DNA of 64,000 nt from Acidobacteriota bacterium (GTDB taxonomy: Bacteria; Acidobacteriota; Vicinamibacteria; Vicinamibacterales; UBA2999). Position 1 is the first letter of the stretch. Each line of letters starts with the position of its first letter. The position numbers and the translations under genes were made by a program. This document shows positions 1-7,931 of the stretch, one piece after another. The stretch is taken from NCBI GenBank assembly GCA_030697165.1, contig JAUYQQ010000016.1, forward strand, positions 1 to 64,000, given 5' to 3'. Under the pieces are notes generated by a model. The model had not been told where the DNA came from. It did no database searches and saw nothing but the letters and a program-made list of their open reading frames with translations.

Positions 1-89
1 AAGGCCGGTTTGATCCCGGCAATGCCGCACCCACAGGGGGCGCTCGCCGGCGAGCCGGCTCGCGCTGACCGCAGAAAACAGTGATTAGG

Positions 90-125
90 AGGGGGTCAGT
101 TTTAGTGGCGCAAGGGGGTCAATTT
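90..125. repeat. Paired AGGGGGTCA motifs, possible IS end
   Basis: AGGGGGTCAGTTT (90-102) and AGGGGGTCAATTT (113-125) lie 23 bp apart. Short repeats of this type are, from memory, seen at the ends of some IS21-like elements. No transposase is present, so at most this is a terminal remnant. The IS reading is inference. Confidence 0.3.
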
Positions 126-360
126 CCCCTGTCGTTTGACAGTCCCGGTAAGTCTTTGGGTTAACACGATCGCTGCCGACGATAATTCTATGGTGGGCGA
201 TCCCATTGAAGAAATTGCCGCGCCGGTCAGATATGCCGCTCGCATTTCTTGCTATGGTGCAGTCCGGTGACCTCTTGCGGCCGGCTCGCTGAGATCGATA
301 ACCGAGGTGAGATCTGCTGTGTGCGTCCGGAAGAAGTGCGGTGGCTGTGGCTGGAGGGAA

Positions 361-507
361 TCTGCGGCTGGGTCGTGAGGCCCGCGCACGCCGGCTGAAA
401 TCTGCGGCTGTGTCCGGGGGCAATCTGCGGCCGGGCTTGTGAGGCCCGCATTCGTGGAAATCTGCGGCTGCGTCTGGGGGGATCTGCGGCTGGGGCGTCT
501 GCGGCCG
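361..507. repeat. Tandem TCTGCGGCYG repeat block
   Basis: TCTGCGGCTG or TCTGCGGCCG starts at 361, 401, 424, 461, 483 and 498. The block contains two larger units of about 60-64 bp, marked by GTGAGGCCCGC at 375 and 439. The core resembles the AATCTGTGGCTG right arm of repeat family B near 24160, so this may be an amplified member of that family. Confidence 0.6.
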
Positions 508-533
508 TATCGTCGGCGCGGCTCGACCCTGCG

Positions 534-866
534 CTATAACGCCAGCCAGGCTCTCAGGGCGTCATCTACCGCATGTGAGGCTGCCTCATCACATCGTCCG
601 ACCTCGCGAATGATGCTGGCACGGGGCACACTCACGATCTTGTCCACCATCACCTGGGATGCCGACTTGAGGCCGGTGCGCTCGCCAGGCGGCATGCTGA
701 CCCGGAAGAGAGGCGCATCGATGCAGGCCGTGGTGATCGGACAGATGGTGACGCTGGCGTGCGTCGGATTGTACGAGTCGGCCTGCACCACGAGCGCTGG
801 ACGGGGCTTGCCGGTGTAGGCGCCGCGAGCCGAGACGATGACCACGGCGCCGCGGGTTATTTCCAC
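534..866 (-). CDS. mazF: MazF/PemK-family endoribonuclease toxin
   Basis: A 110-residue type II toxin of the PemK/MazF family, which cleaves mRNA at short motifs. The N-terminus reads RGAVVIVSARG then KPRPALVVQ, the conserved beta-strand and loop carrying the catalytic Arg, followed by the VTICPITT strand typical of the family. Length is normal. It begins at GTG (866) inside the end of the antitoxin gene, a 10-nt overlap that implies translational coupling with the antitoxin made first. It is the second gene of a two-gene operon transcribed leftward from the palindrome at 1123-1137. Confidence 0.9.
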   Translation of the reverse strand: MEITRGAVVIVSARGAYTGKPRPALVVQADSYNPTHASVTICPITTACIDAPLFRVSMPPGERTGLKSASQVMVDKIVSVPRASIIREVGRCDEAASHAVDDALRAWLAL

Positions 867-1123
867 CCGCGCGAATCCCCGGCGTGCTCGATGAAGGCGA
901 GGGTCTCGCGATCGGCGTCCTGGGCGCTGGCCAACAGGGACTGGCGCCGAGCCTCGGCGTCCGGATCGGTAGCAGGACCAGCCAGGTGCGCCTCGAGGAT
1001 GGCGCGGGCGACTTCGCTCCGGCTTCGTCGCGACCGCCGCGCCTCTCGCGCTAATCGGCGCTCGACCTCCGGCGTGAGGCGGACGGTAAGAATGGACGAA
1101 ACGTTGGTCGGCGCGCCAGCCAT
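857..1123 (-). CDS. Ribbon-helix-helix antitoxin of the MazF pair
   Basis: An 88-residue protein with an N-terminal ribbon-helix-helix domain: the strand SSILTVRLTPEV, then helices rich in Arg and Glu ending near residue 45. The C-terminal tail is the expected toxin-binding region. I chose the ATG at 1123 because upstream in-frame codons run through the GC-rich hairpin repeat and encode nothing domain-like. The start codon overlaps a perfect palindrome, the probable site of autorepression. It overlaps the toxin start by 10 nt. RHH antitoxins paired with MazF-type toxins are well known. Confidence 0.85.
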   Translation of the reverse strand: MAGAPTNVSSILTVRLTPEVERRLAREARRSRRSRSEVARAILEAHLAGPATDPDAEARRQSLLASAQDADRETLAFIEHAGDSRGWK

Positions 1124-1137
1124 GTATACAGTATACA
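1123..1137. promoter_or_regulatory. Antitoxin operator palindrome
   Basis: TGTATAC-A-GTATACA is a perfect 7+1+7 inverted repeat touching the antitoxin start codon. RHH antitoxins usually bind short palindromes at their own promoter, so this is the likely autoregulatory operator. Confidence 0.75.
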
Positions 1138-1160
1138 CCACGGCCCAGGGCATGCGCGGC

Positions 1161-1203
1161 CCGCGGACACTAGGTCCGCGGCCCGCGGACACTAGGTCCG
1201 CGG
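1161..1203. terminator. Tandem GC-rich hairpins (possible terminator)
   Basis: Two identical hairpins, CCGCGGAC-ACTAG-GTCCGCGG, occupy 1161-1181 and 1183-1203, a 22-bp tandem duplication. The stop codon of the cysteine synthase is formed by the loop of the second copy. No T-tract follows, so termination is inferred from position between that gene and the toxin-antitoxin operon. Confidence 0.5.
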
Positions 1204-2250
1204 GTCGGCGCACATGTCGCAGACTCGATTCACCGAGTCGAACCCCAGCATCTCGACCTGCGGCGTCAAATAACCGTCCTTGATCGGTTCGGTCCGCAGC
1301 AGGTCGGTGCTCAAGTATTTCTTGTTGCTGTCGCAGAGCACGGTGACGACGATGGCGTCAGGGCCGAGGGTCTGTTGAATCTTGAGCGCGCCGATGACGT
1401 TGGCTCCCGCCGAGATGCCCACGGCCAACCCATGTTGCGCCAACAGCTGCGCCATCAGGATGGCGTCGCCGTCGTTCGCTTGAACGAGCGTGTCCAGTTC
1501 GTCGAAGTGGACGATCGGCGGCACGAACTCGTCCGAGATGCCCTGGATGCGGTGATGGCCAATCTTGTGGCCGGCCGAGAGCGTGGGCGACTCGGCGGGT
1601 TCGAGCGGATGCACACTGACCGCCGGCTTCTTCGACTTCAGGTAACGCCCGACGCCCATGACCGTGCCGCCGGTGCCGACACCGGCGACGAACGCGTCGG
1701 GGCTCAGCCCTTGCCCCTGCAGTTGCAGCCAGATCTCCGGCCCGGTACCGGTGACATGCGCGTCGATGTTGGCCTCGTTGGAGAACTGGTGCGGCAGGAA
1801 GGTGCGCGGGTTGCTTTCTTTCATGGCATCGGCGCGCGCGATCGAGCCGAGGAAGCCGCCATCGGCCTTGCTGACGAGCACCACCGATGCGCCGAAGCTG
1901 GCGATCAGCGAGATGCGTTCGCTGCTCATCCAATCGGGCATGAACACCGTCACCGGGTGGCCGAGGGCGCGGCCGATCGCCGCAAACGAAATGCCGGGGT
2001 TGCCGCTGGTCGCCTCGGCAATCGGATCGCCCGGCTGGATCTGCCCGGTCTCGTAGGCGCGCCGCAGGATGTGCAGCGCCATGCGATCCTTGATGCTGCC
2101 GGTCAGGTTGAGGGGTTCGTACTTCGCGTAGATGGTGCGCGGCTCGCCGTTGACGCGCAGCTCGAGCGACAGGAGAGGGGTGTTGCCGATCAGCCGGCGC
2201 ATCGAGTGAAAGTGGCGGGTCAGGGCCGGGGCGGTCATGGGGGTTTGCAT
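1192..2250 (-). CDS. PLP-dependent cysteine synthase family protein
   Basis: A 352-residue fold-type II PLP enzyme of the O-acetylserine sulfhydrylase/cystathionine beta-synthase group, which beta-replaces an activated serine with sulfide or a thiol. Visible marks are the Schiff-base lysine in [11 protein letters not shown], the substrate loop TSGNPGIS and the PLP-phosphate loop GTGGTVMG. It is about 40 residues longer than typical CysK; the extension ends in CDMC, which could bind metal or form a disulfide. GGGGAG precedes the ATG by about 7 nt. Its stop codon lies in the tandem hairpin. CysM-like and CBS-like roles cannot be separated from sequence alone. Confidence 0.88.
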   Translation of the reverse strand: MQTPMTAPALTRHFHSMRRLIGNTPLLSLELRVNGEPRTIYAKYEPLNLTGSIKDRMALHILRRAYETGQIQPGDPIAEATSGNPGISFAAIGRALGHPVTVFMPDWMSSERISLIASFGASVVLVSKADGGFLGSIARADAMKESNPRTFLPHQFSNEANIDAHVTGTGPEIWLQLQGQGLSPDAFVAGVGTGGTVMGVGRYLKSKKPAVSVHPLEPAESPTLSAGHKIGHHRIQGISDEFVPPIVHFDELDTLVQANDGDAILMAQLLAQHGLAVGISAGANVIGALKIQQTLGPDAIVVTVLCDSNKKYLSTDLLRTEPIKDGYLTPQVEMLGFDSVNRVCDMCADPRT

Positions 2251-2274
2251 AAGCTCTCCCCTTGATGTTACTCC

Positions 2275-2697
2275 TCAGCGGGACGAGGCGAGCCAGGCCA
2301 ACGCCTCTGACGGCGTGAGCACGCGCACGGCCGAGCCCTTGAAGTCGCCGGGATTGCGCGTCACCAGTGCCTCGCACTTCGCCCGTTTGGCGGCTGCGGC
2401 GGTGACCGCGTCTTCAAAGTCGGTCCAGTTCAGGGAGAGGGCCGCGTTCAGCACCGCATCATCCACGCCCGCCACGTCGAAGACCGACAGCAGGGCGTCG
2501 GTGGTCTCTCGGGCCATCCGGCCGCCGACCGCCTTGGCGTTCAGGTAATGCAGCGTGGTGACGGCATGGGCCGAGAGTAGTCCTACGGCCTCGCCCCGCT
2601 CGACCGTCGCCCACACGTCGGACGAGGCGTCAGCGAACGGTGCGCGGTCCAGCAGCACATCGAGCACCACGTTCACGTCGAACAGGATGCGCTTCAC
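2275..2697 (-). CDS. PIN-domain (VapC-like) toxin
   Basis: A 140-residue PIN-domain ribonuclease. The first catalytic Asp lies in FDVNVVLDVLL, later acidic residues in NWTDFEDAV, and the VTRNPGDF strand is typical of the C-terminal part of PIN folds. Toxins of this kind cleave tRNA or rRNA. The ATG overlaps the stop of the upstream antitoxin by 4 nt (2694-2697), so the two are coupled. It is the distal gene of a leftward two-gene operon. Confidence 0.85.
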   Translation of the reverse strand: MKRILFDVNVVLDVLLDRAPFADASSDVWATVERGEAVGLLSAHAVTTLHYLNAKAVGGRMARETTDALLSVFDVAGVDDAVLNAALSLNWTDFEDAVTAAAAKRAKCEALVTRNPGDFKGSAVRVLTPSEALAWLASSR

Positions 2698-2924
2698 CGG
2701 TACTTGCGTTCGAGATAGCGGTGGTAGTCGCGCGCGGAGCCGCGCTTGAGCGAGCCACGAAGTCGGCTTAACACGGCTGGCGTGCTGCCAGCGCGGCCGG
2801 CTGGCGTGGCGGCCAGTTCCAGCAGCTTCTCAACGAGGCCCGACACCGAGGTCCCCTGTTCGCGGGCGTAGGTTTTGGCCCGTTCGACAACGCGTTCGTC
2901 CACGCTGAGGGTCAGCTTCGCCAT
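2694..2924 (-). CDS. Ribbon-helix-helix antitoxin (DUF6364-like)
   Basis: A 76-residue protein starting MAKLTLSVDERVVERAKTYA, a ribbon-helix-helix DNA-binding N-terminus like DUF6364/VapB antitoxins. The basic C-terminal tail with a DYHRYLERKYR end should wrap the PIN toxin. The start codon lies in the first of two ATACGTAT palindromes, consistent with autorepression. The kinase gene diverges from the other side of this 77-bp intergenic region. Confidence 0.82.
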   Translation of the reverse strand: MAKLTLSVDERVVERAKTYAREQGTSVSGLVEKLLELAATPAGRAGSTPAVLSRLRGSLKRGSARDYHRYLERKYR

Positions 2925-2954
2925 ACGTATGAATCTACCACGTTGATACGTATC
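2923..2954. promoter_or_regulatory. Double palindromic operator of the PIN operon
   Basis: ATACGTAT (2923-2930) and GATACGTATC (2945-2954) share the same palindromic core 23 bp apart, about two helical turns. The first overlaps the antitoxin start. This is the expected layout for cooperative binding by an RHH antitoxin, and it may also affect the divergent kinase gene. Confidence 0.7.
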
Positions 2955-3001
2955 TGGAAAACCTCAACCGTCGCGTATACTCCTCCTGCCTCGCTCCCCA
3001 A

Positions 3002-5899
3002 ATGCCCACGCTGACCCCGAATACGAGACTTGGCCCGTACGAGATCGTCGACGCCATTGGCGCCGGTGGCATGGGCGAGGTGTATCGAGCCCGCGACACG
3101 CGGCTCGATCGCACGGTCGCGATTAAAGTCCTGGCGGGCAGCCTGGCTGCCGACGTCCAGTCGCGCGAGCGCTTCGAACGTGAGGCCAAGGCGATCTCGT
3201 CGCTGAATCACCCGAACATCTGCGCGCTCTACGACGTCGGCCGCGAGCAGCCGGCCCCCGACGAGCCGCCCGTCGACTTCCTCGTCATGGAGTACGTCGA
3301 GGGCGAGACGCTCACGGCGCGACTGGCGCGCGGACCGTCGCGCGCATCGCGCAACGCAGTGCTGAGCCGCGGCGATGCGCCATCGGATCCCACCGCACCG
3401 CCGTCGCCCTCGGCTCCCAATGCATTGCCGCCGATGACCGTGGACGAGGCGCTCGCGGTCGCCGTCCAGATCGCCGGCGCGCTCGATCGCGCCCATCGGC
3501 AGGGCATCGTCCATCGCGACCTCAAGCCCGGCAACGTGATGTTGTCGAAGGGGGCCGTGAAGCTCTTGGACTTCGGCCTCGCGCGGCTCTCGCGTGCGGG
3601 CGCCACCTCCGAAAGCAAAGAGGATCTTGGTCGCGGCCTGGTGAGCCTGGCGGATCTCTCGATGCCGACCGTGAGCTCGCCGCTGACGATGAAGGGGACG
3701 ATTCTCGGCACGCTGCAGTACATGGCGCCCGAGCAGCTCGAGGGCAAGGAGGTCGATGCCCGAGCCGACATCTTTGCGTTCGGCGGCGTGCTCTACGAGA
3801 TGCTGACCGGCCGCCGGCCATTCGAGGGCAAGAGCCAGGCGAGCCTGATCGGGGCGATTCTCGATCACACGCCTCCGCCGGTAACCTCGCTGCAGCCCGT
3901 GTCGCCGCCGATGCTCGACGAGATCGTGGCGCGGTGTCTCGCCAAGGATCCAGACGAGCGATGGCAGACCGCGCGCGATCTGAAACGACAGCTCGAGTGG
4001 CTCGCGAAGGAGATGGCCGAAGGTGGCGCCGCGACCACCGCGGTCGCGAGCATGGCGCCGGTCGCGCGGCCGAGCGCAGCCGCCCTTGTCGCGCGTGTCG
4101 GCGGCGCGATCCTCGCCGGCGCCGCTATCGCCGGTGCAGCGGCGTGGACGTGGTGGCCCCACGCGCCGCCAGCGGCTGTCCCGACGCGGTTTTCGGTGGA
4201 GTTGCCCGAGGGGCAGGCCTTCACGCGGACGGGCCGGCACGTGATTGCGCTGTCGCCGGATGGCACCAGCCTGGTCTACGTCGCGAATAACCAGCTCTAT
4301 CTGCGCAAGATGGGCGAGCTCACGGCCGCGCCGATTTCAGGCACCGAAAAGTCCGATCCTAGCGAGCCGATCTACTCTCCAGACGGCCAGTGGATCGCAT
4401 TTTTTTCCTCTTCGACGACGGAACTGAAAAAAGTGCCGATCTCCGGCGGCACGCCGGTGACGCTGGCCGTGGTGGGCAACCCCTTGGGAGGTTCGTGGCT
4501 TGGTGATCGCTTACTGTTGGGCCAAGCCTCGCCGCGCGGCATCGTCGAGGTGCCGGCCAGCGGCGGGACAGCGAAGCTCCTGGTCAGCGTGGATGAGAGC
4601 AAGGCGGAATTCGCGCACGGTCCCCAGCTCATCTCCGGCGGACGGGCGGTCCTGTTTTCGATTCGTACGGGGCAGCAGTCCTGGGACGACGCCGTCGTGG
4701 TCGTCCACGAGTTCGCGACCGGCCGCCGCACGGCGCTGATCAACGGCGGCACCGATGCCCGCGTGCTGCCCACGGGCCACCTGGCGTACTTCCGCGAGGC
4801 CACCCTTTTCGCGGTGCCCTTCGACGAGGAACGGCTGATGGTAAGCGGCGGCCCGGTGCCAGTGCAGCCCGGCATCCGGCAAGCTGCGGTGAATTCAACT
4901 GGCGCCGCGCAAGCGGCCTGGTCTCATTCGGGAGCCATGGCTTTTGTACCCGGTGGAGCGGCCGGCTCCAATCGAGAGCTCGTGTGGCTCAATCGCCAGG
5001 GACAGCAGGAGCCCACGACTGCGCCTCAGCGACGTTTTGTGATGGTAGGCTTCGGGTTGGCCCTGTCGCCTGACGGCAGCCAGGCGGCGGTCTCGGTCAG
5101 CGACGATGCCAACACCTCCGTGGGCACCGACATCTGGGTGTGGACGATCGCCCGGGGTGCATTGACCCGTCTGACGTTTTCCGGTGCGGCCGTATCACCG
5201 GTGTGGACTCCGGACGGCCGCCGCATCTGCTATCGCGAGGCCGATGAAGCGTTCTGCCAGGCCGCCGATGGTAGCGGGAAGCCCCTGTCGTTGTTCAAGC
5301 TGGCAGGATTGAATGCGCTGGGATCGATTTCGCCCGACGGTGCGCGGCTCGTGTTTACGGTCAGCGACCTGACAGCTTCCGCGAGGGCTGACATCATGAT
5401 CGCCACGCTGGGACCGCCGATCGAGGTCCGCCCGCTGATCAAGACGGCGTTTGGAGAGTATTCTCCGAGGATCTCACCCGATGGCCGCTGGATCGCGTAC
5501 CACTCGAACGAATCTGGACGCAACGAGGTGTATGTGCGGCCATTCCCCGACGTAGACCAGGGGCGGTGGCAGGTGTCGACCGAGGGGGGCAGTGACCCGC
5601 GCTGGGCGAGTAACGGCCGCGAGCTGTTCTTTAACGTGGGTGGGAATGCGATTGCCCTGTCGCGGTGGTCGAGTGCGATCCAGCCAGGGGCGACCTTCGT
5701 TGCGGGCAAGCCGACGCAGATCGCGACGTCACCGTCGGAGGATTACCCGAGTTTTGCCTACGACGTCGCGCCTGATGGGCGTCTTCTCGTCCACCTGGCC
5801 GCATCCAGGGGTACCGCCGCAGAGGCATCGCGACCTCAACTTGTGGTGGTGCAACACTGGTTTGATGAGTTGAAGGCTCGCGTTCCGATTCCCCGATAA
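3002..5899 (+). CDS. Membrane Ser/Thr protein kinase with PD40 propeller
   Basis: A 965-residue Hanks-type kinase. The Gly-rich loop GAGGMGEVY is near residue 21, the ATP lysine is K42 (AIKVL), the catalytic loop HRDLKPGN is near 170, DFGLAR near 190 and APEQ near 242. A Pro/Ser-rich insert sits between the N-lobe and the catalytic loop. A hydrophobic segment near 355-380 crosses the membrane, and the remaining 580 residues hold repeated SPDG motifs of a TolB/PD40 beta-propeller, probably an external sensor or scaffold. This architecture is expanded in Acidobacteriota. It stands alone, transcribed divergently from the PIN operon. Confidence 0.93.
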   Translation: MPTLTPNTRLGPYEIVDAIGAGGMGEVYRARDTRLDRTVAIKVLAGSLAADVQSRERFEREAKAISSLNHPNICALYDVGREQPAPDEPPVDFLVMEYVEGETLTARLARGPSRASRNAVLSRGDAPSDPTAPPSPSAPNALPPMTVDEALAVAVQIAGALDRAHRQGIVHRDLKPGNVMLSKGAVKLLDFGLARLSRAGATSESKEDLGRGLVSLADLSMPTVSSPLTMKGTILGTLQYMAPEQLEGKEVDARADIFAFGGVLYEMLTGRRPFEGKSQASLIGAILDHTPPPVTSLQPVSPPMLDEIVARCLAKDPDERWQTARDLKRQLEWLAKEMAEGGAATTAVASMAPVARPSAAALVARVGGAILAGAAIAGAAAWTWWPHAPPAAVPTRFSVELPEGQAFTRTGRHVIALSPDGTSLVYVANNQLYLRKMGELTAAPISGTEKSDPSEPIYSPDGQWIAFFSSSTTELKKVPISGGTPVTLAVVGNPLGGSWLGDRLLLGQASPRGIVEVPASGGTAKLLVSVDESKAEFAHGPQLISGGRAVLFSIRTGQQSWDDAVVVVHEFATGRRTALINGGTDARVLPTGHLAYFREATLFAVPFDEERLMVSGGPVPVQPGIRQAAVNSTGAAQAAWSHSGAMAFVPGGAAGSNRELVWLNRQGQQEPTTAPQRRFVMVGFGLALSPDGSQAAVSVSDDANTSVGTDIWVWTIARGALTRLTFSGAAVSPVWTPDGRRICYREADEAFCQAADGSGKPLSLFKLAGLNALGSISPDGARLVFTVSDLTASARADIMIATLGPPIEVRPLIKTAFGEYSPRISPDGRWIAYHSNESGRNEVYVRPFPDVDQGRWQVSTEGGSDPRWASNGRELFFNVGGNAIALSRWSSAIQPGATFVAGKPTQIATSPSEDYPSFAYDVAPDGRLLVHLAASRGTAAEASRPQLVVVQHWFDELKARVPIPR

Positions 5900-5906
5900 A
5901 AGAAAA

Positions 5907-5958
5907 CGGGCGGCGCGTCCGCCTTCGCGCCCACGCGCTCCGGCAAAACGGCCGCCCG
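5907..5958. terminator. Hairpin between convergent genes
   Basis: CGGGCGGC (5907-5914) pairs with GCCGCCCG (5951-5958) between the kinase and creatininase stops. A microrepeat of ACTTCT/ACTTCC units (about 5964-5989, called family H here) follows and encodes the last residues of the creatininase-like protein. Probably a bidirectional terminator; the loop is long. Confidence 0.5.
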
Positions 5959-5982
5959 CCCCCAACTTCCGACTTCTAACTT

Positions 5983-6918
5983 CTACTTCGTCCCGCCCTT
6001 GGCGGCAATGTGCTTGTGGATCGCCTCGACGGTCTTAGTGGCGCGGAACTCGACAATCTCCTTGGCGAGCGCCGTGGCCTTGGCGCGGTCCGAGATGTCC
6101 ACGCCGTTGATGACGGCCTTGCCGGCCTTGACGCGCGCGTCGTAGCGCACCGAGTCCGGGTCATCGATGAACATGTTCAGCGTGATGATCGGGTCGTCGT
6201 GCAGCCCGTCGCCCTTGGCGGCTTCGGTGATCTTGCCGGCCATGTGCTTCGAGACGCTGTTGTAGTCGTAGTACTCGGGGATCTGCAGGGCCAGCGCCTT
6301 GCCGGCCCACTTGGCGGTGAGCGTGTCGGCCACGGTCTGCTGGCCGCGCTGGTTGCCGCCGCTGTCGCCGATGAAGATGATGTTCTTGAAGCCGTGCGCC
6401 TGCAGGCTTTCGGCGGTGTCGGTGAGCAGCGCCTGGTAGGTCTCTTCGCGCAGCGTGATGGTGCCGGGCGAGACCATGTGGCCGGTCTTGGGCTCGATGC
6501 CGCCTTCGGGCACGTGCTTGATGATTGGCGCGCACAGGGCGTTGCCCATCTTGCGGGCAATGGCTTCACAGTTCGCGTGCAGCACGTAGTTGTGCTTGCC
6601 GGTCACCAGCCACGGACCGTTGGGCTCGACGCCGCCGGTCGGGATGATGACGTTGGTCTTGCCGGCCTTCAGGGCGTCGCGGACGTCCATCCAGGTCATT
6701 TCCTCGATCCACACCGTGGTGGCGGGCGGCAGCGGGTTGACCGCGTCGACGCAGTTGTAGAGGTTGTCGGCGCAGTTGCCGCCGCCGATCGACCGTGGAT
6801 CCGGAGCGGGGCGCTGGCGCTGCTGGCCGGCGGGCGCACCGGCGCCGGGCGGCTGGGCAGACGCGTACGTGGCGCCAAGGACGACGAAGCTGAGTGCGAC
6901 GAGGGCGATCTGTTTCAT
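5983..6918 (-). CDS. Exported creatininase-family protein
   Basis: A 311-residue protein with a cleavable signal peptide (ending near ATYASA-QPP) and a creatininase-type amidohydrolase domain. WIEEMTW, a GGVEPNGPWL motif and a GDSGGN motif mark the fold. Classical creatininases read EQHGPHLP then TD at the first metal site; here the His is replaced (EPNG) and the following Asp is replaced by GKHN, so the metal site must differ or be incomplete. Substrate unknown. The upstream cytochrome c gene on the same strand ends 6 bp before this start, suggesting co-transcription and a periplasmic job. Confidence 0.82.
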   Translation of the reverse strand: MKQIALVALSFVVLGATYASAQPPGAGAPAGQQRQRPAPDPRSIGGGNCADNLYNCVDAVNPLPPATTVWIEEMTWMDVRDALKAGKTNVIIPTGGVEPNGPWLVTGKHNYVLHANCEAIARKMGNALCAPIIKHVPEGGIEPKTGHMVSPGTITLREETYQALLTDTAESLQAHGFKNIIFIGDSGGNQRGQQTVADTLTAKWAGKALALQIPEYYDYNSVSKHMAGKITEAAKGDGLHDDPIITLNMFIDDPDSVRYDARVKAGKAVINGVDISDRAKATALAKEIVEFRATKTVEAIHKHIAAKGGTK

Positions 6919-6924
6919 GGTCCT

Positions 6925-7797
6925 CTAGCTCCCGGATTTGATGCGGAACGTGCCGTCGTCCATGCGTTCACGGAACTTGCCGTGGCAGGTGGCGCAGGTG
7001 GCGCCAAGCGGCGTGATCGAGGTCTTGGCGGCGGCGAGACTGCCAAGGCCGACGTTGATCAGGATGGCGTCGGCGTGCTTCTTGCCCTCGGCCGCGATGT
7101 TCATGGCTTCGGTGTTGCCCTTGGCCTTCCAGAACGCCTCGGTGTCAGCGAAAGCCTTCTGGATGATGGTGGCCTGTTCCTTGACGGGGTCGAGGTCCTT
7201 GCCGTCGAGTAACTTGCGCAGCGCCGCCTGCGCGGGCGGCAGCTGGGTCATGATCTTCTGCAGCGCCAGGTCGTCAGCGGTCATGGGCGGAATGGGCTTC
7301 TTGGCAATGTCGATGCCGGCCGTGTTGATCACGGCGGTAGCGAGCACGACCGGCTTGCCCTTGAACCGGGCCTGATCCTCAGGGGACAGGTCGATCTTGT
7401 AGTCCTTGAGCTTCGCCGCAACCGCGGCCGCATCAAACTTGATCAACTCGCCGATGACGGTGACGTAGCCGTTGGCGTCGGCCGGCTTCTGCAGCGTCGG
7501 CGCCAGCACCAGCACGTCCTTGCCGGTCGCCTTGGTCTTGTCCTGGTCCACCGAGAACGCGGTCGCGGTGAGGTTGGCTTCGACGGCGCCGGTCATCGTC
7601 ACGAATTCGCCGACGTACTGATCCGGGTTGGCCGCGACCGAACTGGCAGCCACCGGCACCAGCGGCTTGGGCGGCGTATTGGCGGGCGGCGGCGGCGCCT
7701 GGCCGCCCTGTGCGGCCGTGAGGGCGCCGTAGGAAAGAAGGAATGCGGCCAGCGCGAGGCTGCCGAGAGTGACGGTCGAAATCGTCGATCGCTTCAT
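6925..7797 (-). CDS. Exported OB-fold-like/cytochrome c class II-like protein
   Basis: 290 residues with an N-terminal signal peptide (ending near LTAAQG). Residues about 50-125 (VGEFVTMTGAVEAN then VLVLAP and VTVIGEL) look like a small OB-fold barrel. The C-terminal half is helical and carries a single haem motif CATCH about 25 residues before the end, the arrangement of class II cytochromes (c' or c556 type). The ATG at 7797 precedes the signal peptide; longer in-frame starts add an implausible Arg-rich leader. It probably transfers electrons in the periplasm and is the first gene of a pair with the creatininase-like protein. Confidence 0.72.
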   Translation of the reverse strand: MKRSTISTVTLGSLALAAFLLSYGALTAAQGGQAPPPPANTPPKPLVPVAASSVAANPDQYVGEFVTMTGAVEANLTATAFSVDQDKTKATGKDVLVLAPTLQKPADANGYVTVIGELIKFDAAAVAAKLKDYKIDLSPEDQARFKGKPVVLATAVINTAGIDIAKKPIPPMTADDLALQKIMTQLPPAQAALRKLLDGKDLDPVKEQATIIQKAFADTEAFWKAKGNTEAMNIAAEGKKHADAILINVGLGSLAAAKTSITPLGATCATCHGKFRERMDDGTFRIKSGS

Positions 7798-7931
7798 GTG
7801 TCTGAACTCCTGCCGCGACGCCCGGGTCGGCACGATCTGACGCGGGCTCCGAACCGCCATATTGTAACGTCATCCGTGCCATCAGTGACGTAGCTGTTGT
7901 ATCGTTCGCGTCACTCGTCTCCATTTGTAAC

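Larger units (their letters stand above)
1..533. other. Non-coding, repeat-bearing left edge
   Basis: No convincing gene is seen on either strand; the short open frames have no recognisable domain. The stretch holds two closely spaced GGGGGTCA(A/G)TTT motifs (90-125) and a tandem block of TCTGCGGCYG motifs (361-507), both listed separately. It ends where the MazF gene begins on the minus strand. Confidence 0.6.

Noticed and set aside
2912-4240. 442-codon minus-strand open frame opposite the kinase
   Set aside because: Shadow of the kinase domain in another frame.
6010-7212. 400-codon plus-strand open frame
   Set aside because: Lies opposite the creatininase-like and cytochrome c genes; no recognisable domain.
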